From Methanocorpusculum sp. UBA424 (GTDB lineage Archaea > Halobacteriota > Methanomicrobia > Methanomicrobiales > Methanocorpusculaceae): DNA of 64,000 bases. Below are positions 51,620 through 60,853 of this stretch, one piece after another (within the stretch, counting starts at the first letter, position 1; the number at the start of each line of letters is the position of its first letter). Below the pieces are notes generated by a model. It was not told where the DNA came from. It made no database searches and saw nothing but the letters and a program-made list of their open reading frames with translations. The position numbers were made by a program, and so were the translations under genes. Where the stretch lies: NCBI GenBank assembly GCA_002498375.1, contig DAHC01000012.1, positions 22,410 through 86,409 of the forward strand, written 5' to 3'.

Positions 51620-51648
51620 CTGAGAAATATTCTCAGCCAATCTTTTTT
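51620..51648 (+). terminator. Hairpin plus T-tract after ndk
   Basis: CTGAGAA-ATA-TTCTCAG (51620-51636) is a perfect 7-base stem, followed by TCTTTTTTAT (51641-51650). It ends the ribosomal operon. A second stem with the same CTGAGA arm occurs at 51675-51692. Confidence 0.6.
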
Positions 51649-51728
51649 ATCTGCATGTTTTCAATGATCCGATTCTGAGAGAGGTATCTCAGGTCCAGAG
51701 ACGAACAATATTTTTGAAAAAAAGAGAG

Positions 51729-52922
51729 TTACCTTTTCAGGTAATCATATGCTGAAAGAAGTGCTTTTACTCCTTCGCCGACTGATGATGCGATCTGCTT
51801 GGCTTTGATGGAGGTTGCATCTCCGGCCGCATAGAATCCCGGAACATTCGTATTGCAGTCGATATCAACGATGATCTCTTTATTCTGATTCATTGCTGCA
51901 AGACCCTCGAAAATCGAGGTGTTCGGATCGAGACCGATCCCAATGAAGACGCCGTCGACAGGGATCTTTTCTTCACCCTTTCCAAGGAGGCTGGTGATTC
52001 CGCCCTGTTTTTTCACAATCACATACTCCAGAAACTGACCGCCGCCAAACTCTTCAATGGTATATCCTTTGTGCAGAACAATGTTCTTTTTCGTTTTGAG
52101 CCGGTCGATCAGCACCTTGTCGGCTTTCAGTTTACTGCGGACGATAAGATGGATAGTTGATGCAATATCGCTGAGTTCGAGGGCCATATCAACTGCCGTG
52201 TTGCCTCCGCCGAAAATCCCCACAACTTTATTTTTGTACAACGGTCCGTCACAGGTCGTACAAACCGCAACACCTTTCCCAAGATAGTCAGTCTCGCCTT
52301 TCGCTCCGCAGAGGCGCGGAGACCTCCCGGTGGCCGCTATGACGGCCTTTGCAGTATAATGGGCTCCGTTGAGCGTGTCGATGGAAAAGACATCCCCGGT
52401 TTTGGAAATACCGGTCACGACATCCTCAACGAAAATCCCCCCGGAATTTACCGCATGATCATAGATTTTTTTCATCAGATCTGCGCCGGATATATCGGGG
52501 ATGCCGGGGTAGTTTTCAACAAGATAACTCTGATTCACCATCCCGCCGATTGCACCGGTGATCACGATCAGATCCAGACCTTTTCGGACGCCGTACATGG
52601 CAGCCGAAAGACCGCCGGCTCCGGCACCGATCACTATGAGATCATGATCCGCAGAAACATCCGGGGTCTTTTTTACCGACATCGGAGCATCAAGATACTC
52701 CATGACTTTTTTCGAATCATCGCCAATAACGATTTTTTCACCATCGATAACCGTGACAGGAACACCCCTCTGACCGGAGATCTTAATCATTTCTGCGGCG
52801 GCTTTTTCATCTTCGCCTACATCGATATTGGTGTACGTTATATTCTGATTATCAAGGAATGTTTTCAATGCTTTACAGTGAGGACAACCCGAAAGAGAGT
52901 ACACAACTACTTCATGTATCAT
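51729..52922 (-). CDS. trxB: Thioredoxin reductase with fused N-terminal glutaredoxin domain
   Basis: 397 residues. Residues 1-80 are a glutaredoxin-like domain with CPHC (13-16) and the cis-Pro RGVPVTVIDG. Residues ~92-397 are a thioredoxin reductase: IGAGAGGLSAAMY for FAD, redox-active CTTC (221-224), FGGGNTAVDMAL for the NAD(P)H site and GFYAAGDAT at the end. The flavin part could reduce its own Grx domain. Electron donor (NADPH or F420H2) is not decidable here. Confidence 0.92.
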   Translation of the reverse strand: MIHEVVVYSLSGCPHCKALKTFLDNQNITYTNIDVGEDEKAAAEMIKISGQRGVPVTVIDGEKIVIGDDSKKVMEYLDAPMSVKKTPDVSADHDLIVIGAGAGGLSAAMYGVRKGLDLIVITGAIGGMVNQSYLVENYPGIPDISGADLMKKIYDHAVNSGGIFVEDVVTGISKTGDVFSIDTLNGAHYTAKAVIAATGRSPRLCGAKGETDYLGKGVAVCTTCDGPLYKNKVVGIFGGGNTAVDMALELSDIASTIHLIVRSKLKADKVLIDRLKTKKNIVLHKGYTIEEFGGGQFLEYVIVKKQGGITSLLGKGEEKIPVDGVFIGIGLDPNTSIFEGLAAMNQNKEIIVDIDCNTNVPGFYAAGDATSIKAKQIASSVGEGVKALLSAYDYLKR

Positions 52923-52989
52923 ACCAATAAGTCTGCACTCAAAGGATTAATACTATTGGTTCCTGATAAAAAATGGGTGAAAAAGAGCG

Positions 52990-53562
52990 TTAATTATATT
53001 TTTTGATTTTACGGGTCTCTGAAGAGACGAGGACCTCATCCATCTCCAGCGGGGTCAGGGTGTCGATTTTTTTCACACCGATCGCGTGAACGACTAGATC
53101 TCCTGCAAAGGCAAATCGTTTGACGACCATCCCGACGACCTGCACATTGTCTCCGACCCTGACATTGAAATCAAGAGGGGTGGACCGCTGGGCGGTGATG
53201 GTTCCCGACCCGTCAAAGATCTTATATCCCGGGCGGTTGATGAACGTGCCTTTCACACTCTGGACGACACCTTCGATGCGGACGGGTTTGCCTGCCATGG
53301 AAGGGCCGAGCTGTTTTATCCTGCAGGGTTTTGCTTCAGCTTCGTATTCGGGAAGAAGTCTGAGATACTGACTTCCCACACTGTAACTGTTCACCAGAGG
53401 AATGATCAACAAACACAGAGAGAGCGGGATCCCCCAGTAAAGGAACATACCGTCGCCAGTTGCATAAAATGACCAGACAAAGAGTGCAAGGAAAAATATG
53501 ACAACAATATAGTGCATAGGGGCCAAGCTGATTTTTACGCCTTTTATTTTCATGAGAGACAC
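52990..53562 (-). CDS. Membrane-anchored OB-fold protein, unknown
   Basis: 190 residues. Two membrane helices (MHYIVVIFFLALFVWSFYA; LYWGIPLSLCLLIIPLV), then a soluble domain (about 80-190) with an OB-fold pattern: GKPVRIEGVVQSVKGTFINR, DFNVRVGDNVQVVGMVV. OB folds bind nucleic acid or sugars. I do not recognise a specific family. Transcribed alone, next to the thioredoxin reductase. Confidence 0.72.
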   Translation of the reverse strand: MSLMKIKGVKISLAPMHYIVVIFFLALFVWSFYATGDGMFLYWGIPLSLCLLIIPLVNSYSVGSQYLRLLPEYEAEAKPCRIKQLGPSMAGKPVRIEGVVQSVKGTFINRPGYKIFDGSGTITAQRSTPLDFNVRVGDNVQVVGMVVKRFAFAGDLVVHAIGVKKIDTLTPLEMDEVLVSSETRKIKKYN

Positions 53563-53676
53563 CGGTGGTTAGTGATAGTGCTATTTCTTAGGTTAAATAG
53601 ATGCATGTCTTGTGTGACGCAGGAAAAGAAAAAGAGATGGTTTGGATAAGATGCGTGGAATCACGCAGAACTTATC

Positions 53677-54531
53677 TTATTTTGCTTCACAGAGTGCACA
53701 GATTTCTGACTTGTAGCAGTAGTAGTAGACGATCGCCATAAAGATGACAGCACCAACGATGTTACCAAGGGTAGACCAGATGATGTTGTTCGTCCACATA
53801 CCGACCCAGTTCAGATTTGCGACAGTGTTTCCGGTAAATCCGTTTGTCAGGATTGCTGCCGGGATGAAGTACATGTTTGCAACACAGTGTTCAAATCCGG
53901 AGGCAACGAAGGCCATGATCGGGAACCAGATTGCAAAGATCTTGGATATGACTTCATCAGCTGCAAGGGCAAGGAAGATTGCAAGGCAGACAAGCCAGTT
54001 ACAAAGGATGCCTTTGAAGAAGACAGAGAGAATGCCCATTGCTCCGGTGTAGGAGACTTTGGCAGCTCCGATAGCGATAGCGCGGGTACCGAATGCGGTC
54101 ACCGTTGCAACGCCTGCTGCGTCCCATGCGGTGTACGGACCATAGGTGACAAGGAATGCCATGAAGACGGATCCGATAAGGTTACCGACGTAGACAATAA
54201 CCCAGAGATAAACAAGCTTGCCGATACCGATCTGTCCCTGAAGAACTGACATCGGGGCGAACATTGCGTCACCGGTAAAGAGTTCTGCTCCGGTTAAAAC
54301 AACGAGAATTAAACCAACTGGGAAAAGAGCACCAGTTACGAACTGTCCTAAACCTGCGCCCCAGACTGCTGCGACACCGGTCGATCCAACTGTTGCAAGG
54401 GCAGCACCCATTGCAATATACGCACCTGCAAGAAATGCACGAACCAGCATGTTGACTGCTGGAAGGTTGCTTTTACCTTTGCCGGCCGTTCCAATTTTGA
54501 CGCATACCTGCGCCGGACTGAATGTGACCAT
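53677..54531 (-). CDS. fdhC: Formate transporter FdhC, copy 1
   Basis: 284 residues from ATG 54531; five upstream codons are excluded because copy 2 starts exactly here (MVTFSPAQVCVKIGTAGK). Formate/nitrite-transporter family with six helices: motifs LFTGDAMFAPM, GILCNWLVCLA (central loop) and NMYFIPAAI. Takes up formate as electron donor for methanogenesis. Nearly identical in layout to copy 2. Both have the same upstream element. Confidence 0.94.
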   Translation of the reverse strand: MVTFSPAQVCVKIGTAGKGKSNLPAVNMLVRAFLAGAYIAMGAALATVGSTGVAAVWGAGLGQFVTGALFPVGLILVVLTGAELFTGDAMFAPMSVLQGQIGIGKLVYLWVIVYVGNLIGSVFMAFLVTYGPYTAWDAAGVATVTAFGTRAIAIGAAKVSYTGAMGILSVFFKGILCNWLVCLAIFLALAADEVISKIFAIWFPIMAFVASGFEHCVANMYFIPAAILTNGFTGNTVANLNWVGMWTNNIIWSTLGNIVGAVIFMAIVYYYCYKSEICALCEAK

Positions 54532-54600
54532 AAATAAACACCTCACAACCCTGCCGGGAAAATACCAGACCGGGTTGCGTTATTTTCTGATTGGGGGAGT

Positions 54601-54648
54601 TTCTATTTAAATCATACCAATTGACATGATGATTCATGATAATTTCCG
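54601..54648 (-). promoter_or_regulatory. fdhC copy 1 promoter with shared upstream element
   Basis: Minus-strand TATA ATTTAAATAG (about 54603-54612) predicts a start near 54580. The element TTGACATGAT...TTCATGATAATTT (plus-strand reading, 54621-54645) lies directly behind the TATA box, 90 bases before the ATG. A near-copy precedes fdhC copy 2 at the same distance. The gap 54532-55100 (569 bases) otherwise holds only AT-rich flank. Confidence 0.6.
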
Positions 54649-55100
54649 ACCGAGTTTTAATAGATTGGTTAATTAACATGAATATATTATTAAAATTTGT
54701 AAATTTAAAACAATAAACAATGCCTATTTTCTTGAATGCGCGGAGAAAGAGGAGAAAAGCGTAAGCGCCAATTAACAGAACAAAACAGAAACTATATAGA
54801 ACATAACAAGATACGCGCAATAAATACACAAATTTTGTAAGAAATTCTCACGAAAAATACCGGGCTGGCTAAAATAATTGAGCATCCAACTGATTAAGCC
54901 TGCTTAGGATAAGTACCCAAAATATAACCGTTCGACAAAGGAAAGATATAGGACAAAATTGATGTTTATGGTCATTATTTCCCATGAAATCACAAATCAT
55001 TGATGATAAGAATATGTTTGATCGGGAAGGATAAACTTCGTACCAGATTGAAAAAAAAGATAGTTTGAATAAGATTCTGTGTAGTACACTGACCATATCA

Positions 55101-55955
55101 TTATGCTGTTTTACACAATGCACATATCTCCGACTTGTAACAATAATAATAGACGATCGCCATAAAAACGACCGCACCAACAATATTGCCAAGGGTTGTC
55201 CAGATTATGTTGTTTGTCCACATACCGACCCAGTTCAGATTTGTGACAGTATTCCCGGTAAAGCCGTTCGTAATGATCGCTGCCGGGATAAAGAACATAT
55301 TTGCAACACAGTGTTCAAATCCCGAGGTCGCAAAGGCCATGATCGGAAACCAGAGGGCGGCGATCTTCGATATCACATCATCCGCGGCAAAACCGAGGAA
55401 CAACGCAAGACATACAAGCCAGTTACAAAGGATTCCTTTAAAGAAGCAGGAGAGAAGACCCATCGTTCCGGTATAAGCAACTTTGGCTGACCCAATCTGG
55501 ATCGCACGAAGGCCAAAACTCGTCACTGTTGCGGCGCCAAGCGCATCCCACGATGAATAGGGGCCGTAACTGACCAGAAACGCCATGAATACGGATCCGA
55601 TAAGATTTCCGGCGTAAACGACAACCCACAGATAAATGAGTTTTCTCATTCCTATTTGACCCTGAAGGATCGCCATCGGAGCAAACATCGCGTCGCCGGT
55701 AAAAAGTTCAGCCCCGGTGAAGACGACAAGCATTAACCCGACCGGGAAAACCGCACCAACGATGAATTGAGCGATCCCCGGACCAAAAATGTTTGCGACC
55801 CCGGTCGAACTAACTGTTGCAAGCGTAGCGCCCATTGCAACATAGGCGCCGGCAAGAAACGCACGAACCAGCATATTCAATGCCGGAAGACTGGTCTTAG
55901 ATTTACCAGCGGTTCCAATTTTCACGCATACCTGCGCAGGACTGAATGTAACCAT
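55101..55955 (-). CDS. fdhC: Formate transporter FdhC, copy 2
   Basis: 284 residues, paralogue of copy 1 over the full length (same start MVTFSPAQVCVKIGTAGK, same LFTGDAMFAPM and CNWLVCLALFLGF). Differences cluster in membrane helices and in the C-terminus (LCKTA against LCEAK). The tandem pair probably arose by duplication and could offer high- and low-affinity uptake or different expression. No formate dehydrogenase gene is in the window. Confidence 0.94.
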   Translation of the reverse strand: MVTFSPAQVCVKIGTAGKSKTSLPALNMLVRAFLAGAYVAMGATLATVSSTGVANIFGPGIAQFIVGAVFPVGLMLVVFTGAELFTGDAMFAPMAILQGQIGMRKLIYLWVVVYAGNLIGSVFMAFLVSYGPYSSWDALGAATVTSFGLRAIQIGSAKVAYTGTMGLLSCFFKGILCNWLVCLALFLGFAADDVISKIAALWFPIMAFATSGFEHCVANMFFIPAAIITNGFTGNTVTNLNWVGMWTNNIIWTTLGNIVGAVVFMAIVYYYCYKSEICALCKTA

Positions 55956-56019
55956 ACATGTACCCCTTCACAATTCAGTCGAAAAACCCAATGTGACGTG
56001 ATTATACTCATTAGGCAGG

Positions 56020-56067
56020 AACAAATATATCAATCATTCTTTTTGACATGATTAATCGTGATAAATT
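56020..56067 (-). promoter_or_regulatory. fdhC copy 2 promoter with shared upstream element
   Basis: Minus-strand TATA GATATATTTG (about 56023-56032) and, directly behind it, TTGACATGAT...ATCGTGATAAATT (plus-strand reading, 56043-56067), 88 bases before the ATG. It matches the fdhC copy 1 element at about 20 of 25 positions and in the same place relative to the TATA box. Confidence 0.6.
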
Positions 56068-56215
56068 ATTATCACCTCTTTTTTAATCACATTCCCATGA
56101 TTGTATATCTCATCTTCAGTGATCTTACGCTAACATTAAGCGTTTGGAAAAACCACTCCATATGAATGAAGAGTGGATACAACAGAATAATACCCATGAT
56201 TTCCGAGGGACGCGC

Positions 56216-57418
56216 ATGAGATTTCTCAAACTTGTATCAGTCGAGAAAGCGGAAAAAACGCTCCTTTCACTTGCAAAACTCCTCCCTGCCGAAGAGATCT
56301 CTTTGGATAATGCCTCTGGAAGAATATTAGCAGAACCAGTCTGCTCACCGGCAAATATACCGGGATTCAACCGATCGGTAAAAGACGGATATGCCGTACG
56401 TTCCATAGACACGCTTGGAGCCGGGGAACTGCGTCCAAACCTTCTCAAGCTTGTTGGAAAAATAGCCATGGGCGAAAACAACTCAGGCAGCATTGGGGAA
56501 AAAGAGGCAAAATATATTCCGACCGGTGGGGTCATGCCGGACGGAGCAGATTCGGTCATAATGCAGGAACAGGTAGAATGTGCCGAAACAACACTGCTCA
56601 TCAAAGGAGCTGTGAACCCGGGACTTGATGTGCTGAAATACAACGAAGATTTTTCAAAAGGCGAAGAAGTGTTTCCGGCAGGTCACATCATTACAGCACA
56701 GACGGCAGGCGTTCTCGCTGCATTTGGAGTTGACCCGGTTCTCGTCAGGAAATGTCCGCGGGTTGGAATCATCTCAACCGGAAACGAACTCATTCCTCCG
56801 GGAAAGACGCCGGATATCGGCCAAATACGTGATACAAACACGTCCCTCCTGCGAGCTTTCACGACCGAGCACGGGGGAGAACCAATAGTATATGGAATCA
56901 TCAGGGACGAAGCCGAGGCACTCAAGCCAGTACTTGCCAAAGCCTCAGCAGAATGTGATCTGGTTATTCTGTCTGGAGGGAGTTCCAAAGATGAACGGGA
57001 CGTAACTTCAAAAGTCATCGAGAATCTCGGAAAAGTTCTTGTTCACGGAGTATCCGTCGCTCCGGGAAAACCTACGATAATTGGGTGTATCAACGAGGTC
57101 CCGATTCTTGGTCTCCCAGGACATCCGGCTTCGACATTTATGATCGCAACACTCTTCATAGCACCCCTTCTCGCAAAAATGACCGGAGAAAATCGGAAAG
57201 TACAGAGCATCAAAGCCCGTATCTCAAAGAGCTTCCCCTCCGAGAGAGGGCGGGTCGATCTCATCAGAGTGAAACTTCTCCAAAACGGCGATATCGAACC
57301 GGTTCTTGGAAAATCCGGGTTATTGAACACCCTCGTCAAAAGTGACGGATATATCAAGGTCCCGGCCGGACTCGACGGATATGAACCTGGAGAAGTTGTG
57401 GAGGTATACTTATGGTAA
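56216..57418 (+). CDS. moeA: Molybdopterin molybdenumtransferase MoeA, copy 1
   Basis: Inserts molybdate or tungstate into adenylated molybdopterin, needed for formate and formylmethanofuran dehydrogenases. 400 residues from the ATG at 56216, preceded by GAGGG; the 24 upstream codons are not family-like. Motifs: NIPGFNRSVKDGYAVR, IPTGGVMPDGADSV, GIISTGNELIPPG, ILSGGSSKDERD, and GLPGHPASTFM. The stop overlaps the start of copy 2 by seven bases, so they are co-translated. Confidence 0.94.
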   Translation: MRFLKLVSVEKAEKTLLSLAKLLPAEEISLDNASGRILAEPVCSPANIPGFNRSVKDGYAVRSIDTLGAGELRPNLLKLVGKIAMGENNSGSIGEKEAKYIPTGGVMPDGADSVIMQEQVECAETTLLIKGAVNPGLDVLKYNEDFSKGEEVFPAGHIITAQTAGVLAAFGVDPVLVRKCPRVGIISTGNELIPPGKTPDIGQIRDTNTSLLRAFTTEHGGEPIVYGIIRDEAEALKPVLAKASAECDLVILSGGSSKDERDVTSKVIENLGKVLVHGVSVAPGKPTIIGCINEVPILGLPGHPASTFMIATLFIAPLLAKMTGENRKVQSIKARISKSFPSERGRVDLIRVKLLQNGDIEPVLGKSGLLNTLVKSDGYIKVPAGLDGYEPGEVVEVYLW

Positions 57419-58887
57419 AACGCTATCTTGACCAGATCACTCTCGAAAATGCAGTCGAAATAATCAAAAACATCCCGCCCGTCATCGGATCGAGACATCT
57501 CCCTCTTATTGACGCCTGCGGACATATCCTCGCTGAATCCCTGTATGCCAAATACTCTGTCCCGGAAGTCCCGACGTCTGCCATGGACGGATTCGCGATC
57601 CGTTCTCGGGAGACCTCATCGGCAGGTGACCAGAATCCGGTAACTCTCACTGATTTTGCACGGGTCAATACGGGCAATGTCATTGCAAAAGGATTTGACG
57701 CAGTCATAAAAGTTGAAGACGCCTGGTTTGACGAGCAGAATCTGAATCAGATCGTCATCAGAAAAAGTATCAACCCGGGAACAAACATCCGGCCTCCGGG
57801 CGAAGATATCAAAAAAGATCAGCTGATCCTTCCGTCAGGCACAAAGATCCTTCCGTCCAATATCGGCGTGATCGCGGCGTATGGTTTCACCTCGGTCAAA
57901 GTAAAACGGATCTTAATCGGGATTATCCCTACCGGAACCGAACTTATCACGCCGGGCACCCGGCCGGCACCCGGCCAGGTTGTTGAAAGCAACACCTTAA
58001 TGGCTGAAGCGTATCTTCGGCAGTTTGGCGCCGACGTCGTCAGATATCCTCCGGTAACAGACAATAAGGTGCTTATTCGGGGAGCTTTGGAAAAAGCCGT
58101 TGACGAATGCGATATCATCATCGTTTCCGCGGGTTCGTCAGCCGGAACGAAAGATTTCACGGCATCGGTAATTTCCGAGGTCGGAGAACTGCTGTTCCAC
58201 GGAATCGCCGTAAAACCAGGTAAACCTGCGATGGTTGGGATAATCAATAAGAAACCCGTCTTCGGTCTTCCGGGATACCCATTAGCAGCTCAGACAGTAT
58301 TGAGATTACTCGTTTCACCACTGCTTGAAAATTGGGGGTGGAGCGGACCTGAGCAGAAAACGATTCCGATCGTCCTTGGTTCGCCGGTCGCATCCGACGG
58401 AGGAGTCGATGAATTCAGCCTCTATGCCGCTGGGCGTATCGGAGACAATTATACAGCGATCCCTCTCTCCAGGGGGGCAAGCGTACAAATGACGGGTGTT
58501 CGAAGCAACTGTATTGTACATATTCCCCTCGGGGTCGAAGGATATGAAACCGGCGAAGTAGTAGATGCGCTGCTGCTGGTTGAAAAAGAAGAACTTGATC
58601 AGACAGTTCTCATTTGCGGTGTTGATAACGGATCACTGGAACATCTTACTGAAAAATGTATGAAAGAACATATCCGGATAAGGGTCGGGCCGGCAAGCGG
58701 GATCTCTGCTCTCATGCTTCTGAAAAATGAATCATGTCATCTGGCATCCGTCCAAAACGGAGAGGATTGTTCGTTCTGCGGTCCTGAATATCAGACAATA
58801 ACCATCGGCGATCTCCTCCTTGTCGCAAAAAAAGAGATCCCCGGTGAAAAAGTGAGAAGAGTGCTGGATCTCGCAGCTGAGATTTAA
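57412..58887 (+). CDS. moeA: Molybdopterin molybdenumtransferase MoeA, copy 2, with shortened C-terminal PBP-like domain
   Basis: 491 residues. The first ~400 are MoeA (EVPTSAMDGFAIRSRETSS; GIIPTGTELITPGTRP; VSAGSSAGTKDF; GLPGYPLAAQ). The last ~90 (VLICGVDNGSLEHLTEKCMK, ISALMLLKNESCHLASV, then LLLVAKKEIPGEKVRRVLD) resemble the beginning and the end of the periplasmic-binding-protein-like domain found fused to archaeal MoeA. That domain is usually over 200 residues, so the middle seems to be missing. Frame is intact. Specialisation for molybdate versus tungstate between the copies is possible. Confidence 0.88.
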   Translation: MVKRYLDQITLENAVEIIKNIPPVIGSRHLPLIDACGHILAESLYAKYSVPEVPTSAMDGFAIRSRETSSAGDQNPVTLTDFARVNTGNVIAKGFDAVIKVEDAWFDEQNLNQIVIRKSINPGTNIRPPGEDIKKDQLILPSGTKILPSNIGVIAAYGFTSVKVKRILIGIIPTGTELITPGTRPAPGQVVESNTLMAEAYLRQFGADVVRYPPVTDNKVLIRGALEKAVDECDIIIVSAGSSAGTKDFTASVISEVGELLFHGIAVKPGKPAMVGIINKKPVFGLPGYPLAAQTVLRLLVSPLLENWGWSGPEQKTIPIVLGSPVASDGGVDEFSLYAAGRIGDNYTAIPLSRGASVQMTGVRSNCIVHIPLGVEGYETGEVVDALLLVEKEELDQTVLICGVDNGSLEHLTEKCMKEHIRIRVGPASGISALMLLKNESCHLASVQNGEDCSFCGPEYQTITIGDLLLVAKKEIPGEKVRRVLDLAAEI

Positions 58888-59102
58888 ATCTCTTCCAGAT
58901 ATTTTTTGAGCTTTTGCCAGTCGCGAATTTTGATCAAAGCTTCGGCTTCTTTTCTCTCCGGGACATTCAGGCATTTGGCTGCAGAAACTGCGTCGGAGAG
59001 TTTTGCGATCCTGACCTCTCTGACATCATTGTCACCTTCTTTTACCACCTGGGCCAGCTGCTCAAGGAGCAAAACCGCATCAGCTGCTTTTGTTTTTGAC
59101 AT
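58884..59102 (-). CDS. Small helical protein, unknown
   Basis: 72 residues from the ATG at 59102: MSKTKAADAVLLLEQLAQVV and KEAEALIKIRDWQKLKKYLE; mostly alpha-helical and charged. It converges on moeA copy 2 with a four-base overlap at the stop codons. It lies downstream of argS on the same strand after 73 bases, so it may be the tail of the aRF1-argS transcript. No family recognised. Confidence 0.65.
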   Translation of the reverse strand: MSKTKAADAVLLLEQLAQVVKEGDNDVREVRIAKLSDAVSAAKCLNVPERKEAEALIKIRDWQKLKKYLEEI

Positions 59103-59175
59103 ATTTGTTACTGGCACGGATGAGAATATAATAGATTCTATCGGGGTAAAAAAGAAATCAGGCTTAATGCCTGAT

Positions 59176-60852
59176 TTACATACTTTCCAGGGCCTCAATG
59201 CCGAGGACGCCGAGGGCCTGATAAAGAGTATTTCTGCACGCATCAACAAGAGTGAGCCGTGCATCCCTGACATTTCCTTCTGCCTTCAGGACCGGAGCAA
59301 ACCGGTAGAAGGAGTTGAAAAGATCCGCAAGATCGCGAACATAGGTTGCGAGGAGATGCGGGCGGAGTTCCACCACGACTTTTTCGAGAACATACGGGAA
59401 CCGGGCGATGTGTTTTGCCAGAGCAAGTTCATAGGGGTCCGAATATTCATAACACTCGGCAAACCCGCCTTCGGCCTTCGCTTTCTCCATGATCGAGCAG
59501 GCCCTTGCATGGGCATACTGGATGTACGGAGCACTCTGACGTTCGAAATCAAGAGCTTCCTTCCAGTCGAAGACCGTCGATTTCTCCGCAGAAACTTTGA
59601 CGATATCATAGCGGACCGCTCCAACCGCGACGGCGGCGGCGATCTTTGTCCGTTCTTCTTCGCTGAGTTCCGGCCGGCGGACGGTAACCTCCTCCATCGC
59701 ACGCTTCTTTGTCTCGGCGATCAGCTCGTCGGCCGTGATGAAAACGCCGCCCCTGGTCGTCATGGAGCCTTCCGGAAGTGAGACGAACTCGAAGTGAACG
59801 ATCTCCGGGGGGCGCTCGCCGATAAGTTTCAGCGTTGTCTGCAGTTGTGCTCCGATCAGTTTGTGGTCGGCGCCGAGAACATCGATGCTTCGGTCGCACT
59901 GGGCATTTTTCCAGAGATGGAAAGCAAGATCACGCGCTGCATACACAGAGGTCCCGTTGCTTCGCCGAAGAACGTATCTGTTTCCAAATCCTTCTCCGGA
60001 AAGATCGAGATACATCATCTGTCCTTCGTGATGCACGGTTGGAAGCTTTTCAATTCTGTTGAGAACATCCTGCATCGAACCGTTCCAAAGGAAGGTTGTC
60101 TCACGCACGAATTTGTCATGGACGACGTTCATTGAAGACAAGGTCTCTTTGATTCCGTCAGCGCAGATATCCACTGAGTCGTGGAAGAGTTTGACGGTTT
60201 CGGGATCCCCGGCTTCGATCTTTTCCATCATTGAATCGAACTCGGGTTCGATCTCGGGTTTTGTCTTCGCGATCCTGTTTGCCTCGACGTAATGACGGAC
60301 GATATACTCGTCGCCTTTTTCTCCGGGAAGACGGTCGTAATGAAGGTTTTTGACTCCCCAGGCAACGATCGCGATCTGACGGCCCATATCATTCAAATAA
60401 TATTGAGCCTCGACCGGGTAGCCTGCTTTCCGGAATGCACGAACAAGCGTGTCGCCGATCACGGTATTTCTGATGTGGCCCACATGCAGGGGTCCGTTAG
60501 GATTTGCACTGGTGTGTTCGATGATGACTTTGTCGGTTCTCGCCGGGAGAGTTCCGTAGTCATCTCTGCGTGCCGCGCGAACGGATTCAGCGACGTAGTC
60601 TCCGCCGAAGATGAAGTTGATATACGGCCCTTTGGCAGAAATTTCGATACCTTTTGCCTCGGGTTTTGCCGAAAGCACGGCGACGAGTTCGCCGGCAATC
60701 ACGGCAGGATTCTTTCTCTGCGTTTTTGTAAGCGCAAATGAAACGGTTGAGGCAAGATCCGCATGATCTCCTCCGTCAGTGATCATGACATCCTCAAGAC
60801 CTGTTACTTCGCGAAGCAGATCGATTGTTTTCTGAATATATTCTCGATACAT
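59176..60852 (-). CDS. argS: Arginyl-tRNA synthetase
   Basis: 558 residues from the ATG at 60852, one base after the aRF1 stop. Class I signature HVGH (123-126) in SANPNGPLHVGHIRNT, the Add-1 N-domain, and the all-helical anticodon-binding C-domain. The KMSKS loop is represented by the divergent GSMTTRGGVF, and ArgS often has a degenerate loop here. Overlapping or adjacent genes suggest co-transcription with the release factor. Confidence 0.96.
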   Translation of the reverse strand: MYREYIQKTIDLLREVTGLEDVMITDGGDHADLASTVSFALTKTQRKNPAVIAGELVAVLSAKPEAKGIEISAKGPYINFIFGGDYVAESVRAARRDDYGTLPARTDKVIIEHTSANPNGPLHVGHIRNTVIGDTLVRAFRKAGYPVEAQYYLNDMGRQIAIVAWGVKNLHYDRLPGEKGDEYIVRHYVEANRIAKTKPEIEPEFDSMMEKIEAGDPETVKLFHDSVDICADGIKETLSSMNVVHDKFVRETTFLWNGSMQDVLNRIEKLPTVHHEGQMMYLDLSGEGFGNRYVLRRSNGTSVYAARDLAFHLWKNAQCDRSIDVLGADHKLIGAQLQTTLKLIGERPPEIVHFEFVSLPEGSMTTRGGVFITADELIAETKKRAMEEVTVRRPELSEEERTKIAAAVAVGAVRYDIVKVSAEKSTVFDWKEALDFERQSAPYIQYAHARACSIMEKAKAEGGFAECYEYSDPYELALAKHIARFPYVLEKVVVELRPHLLATYVRDLADLFNSFYRFAPVLKAEGNVRDARLTLVDACRNTLYQALGVLGIEALESM

Positions 60853-60853
60853 G

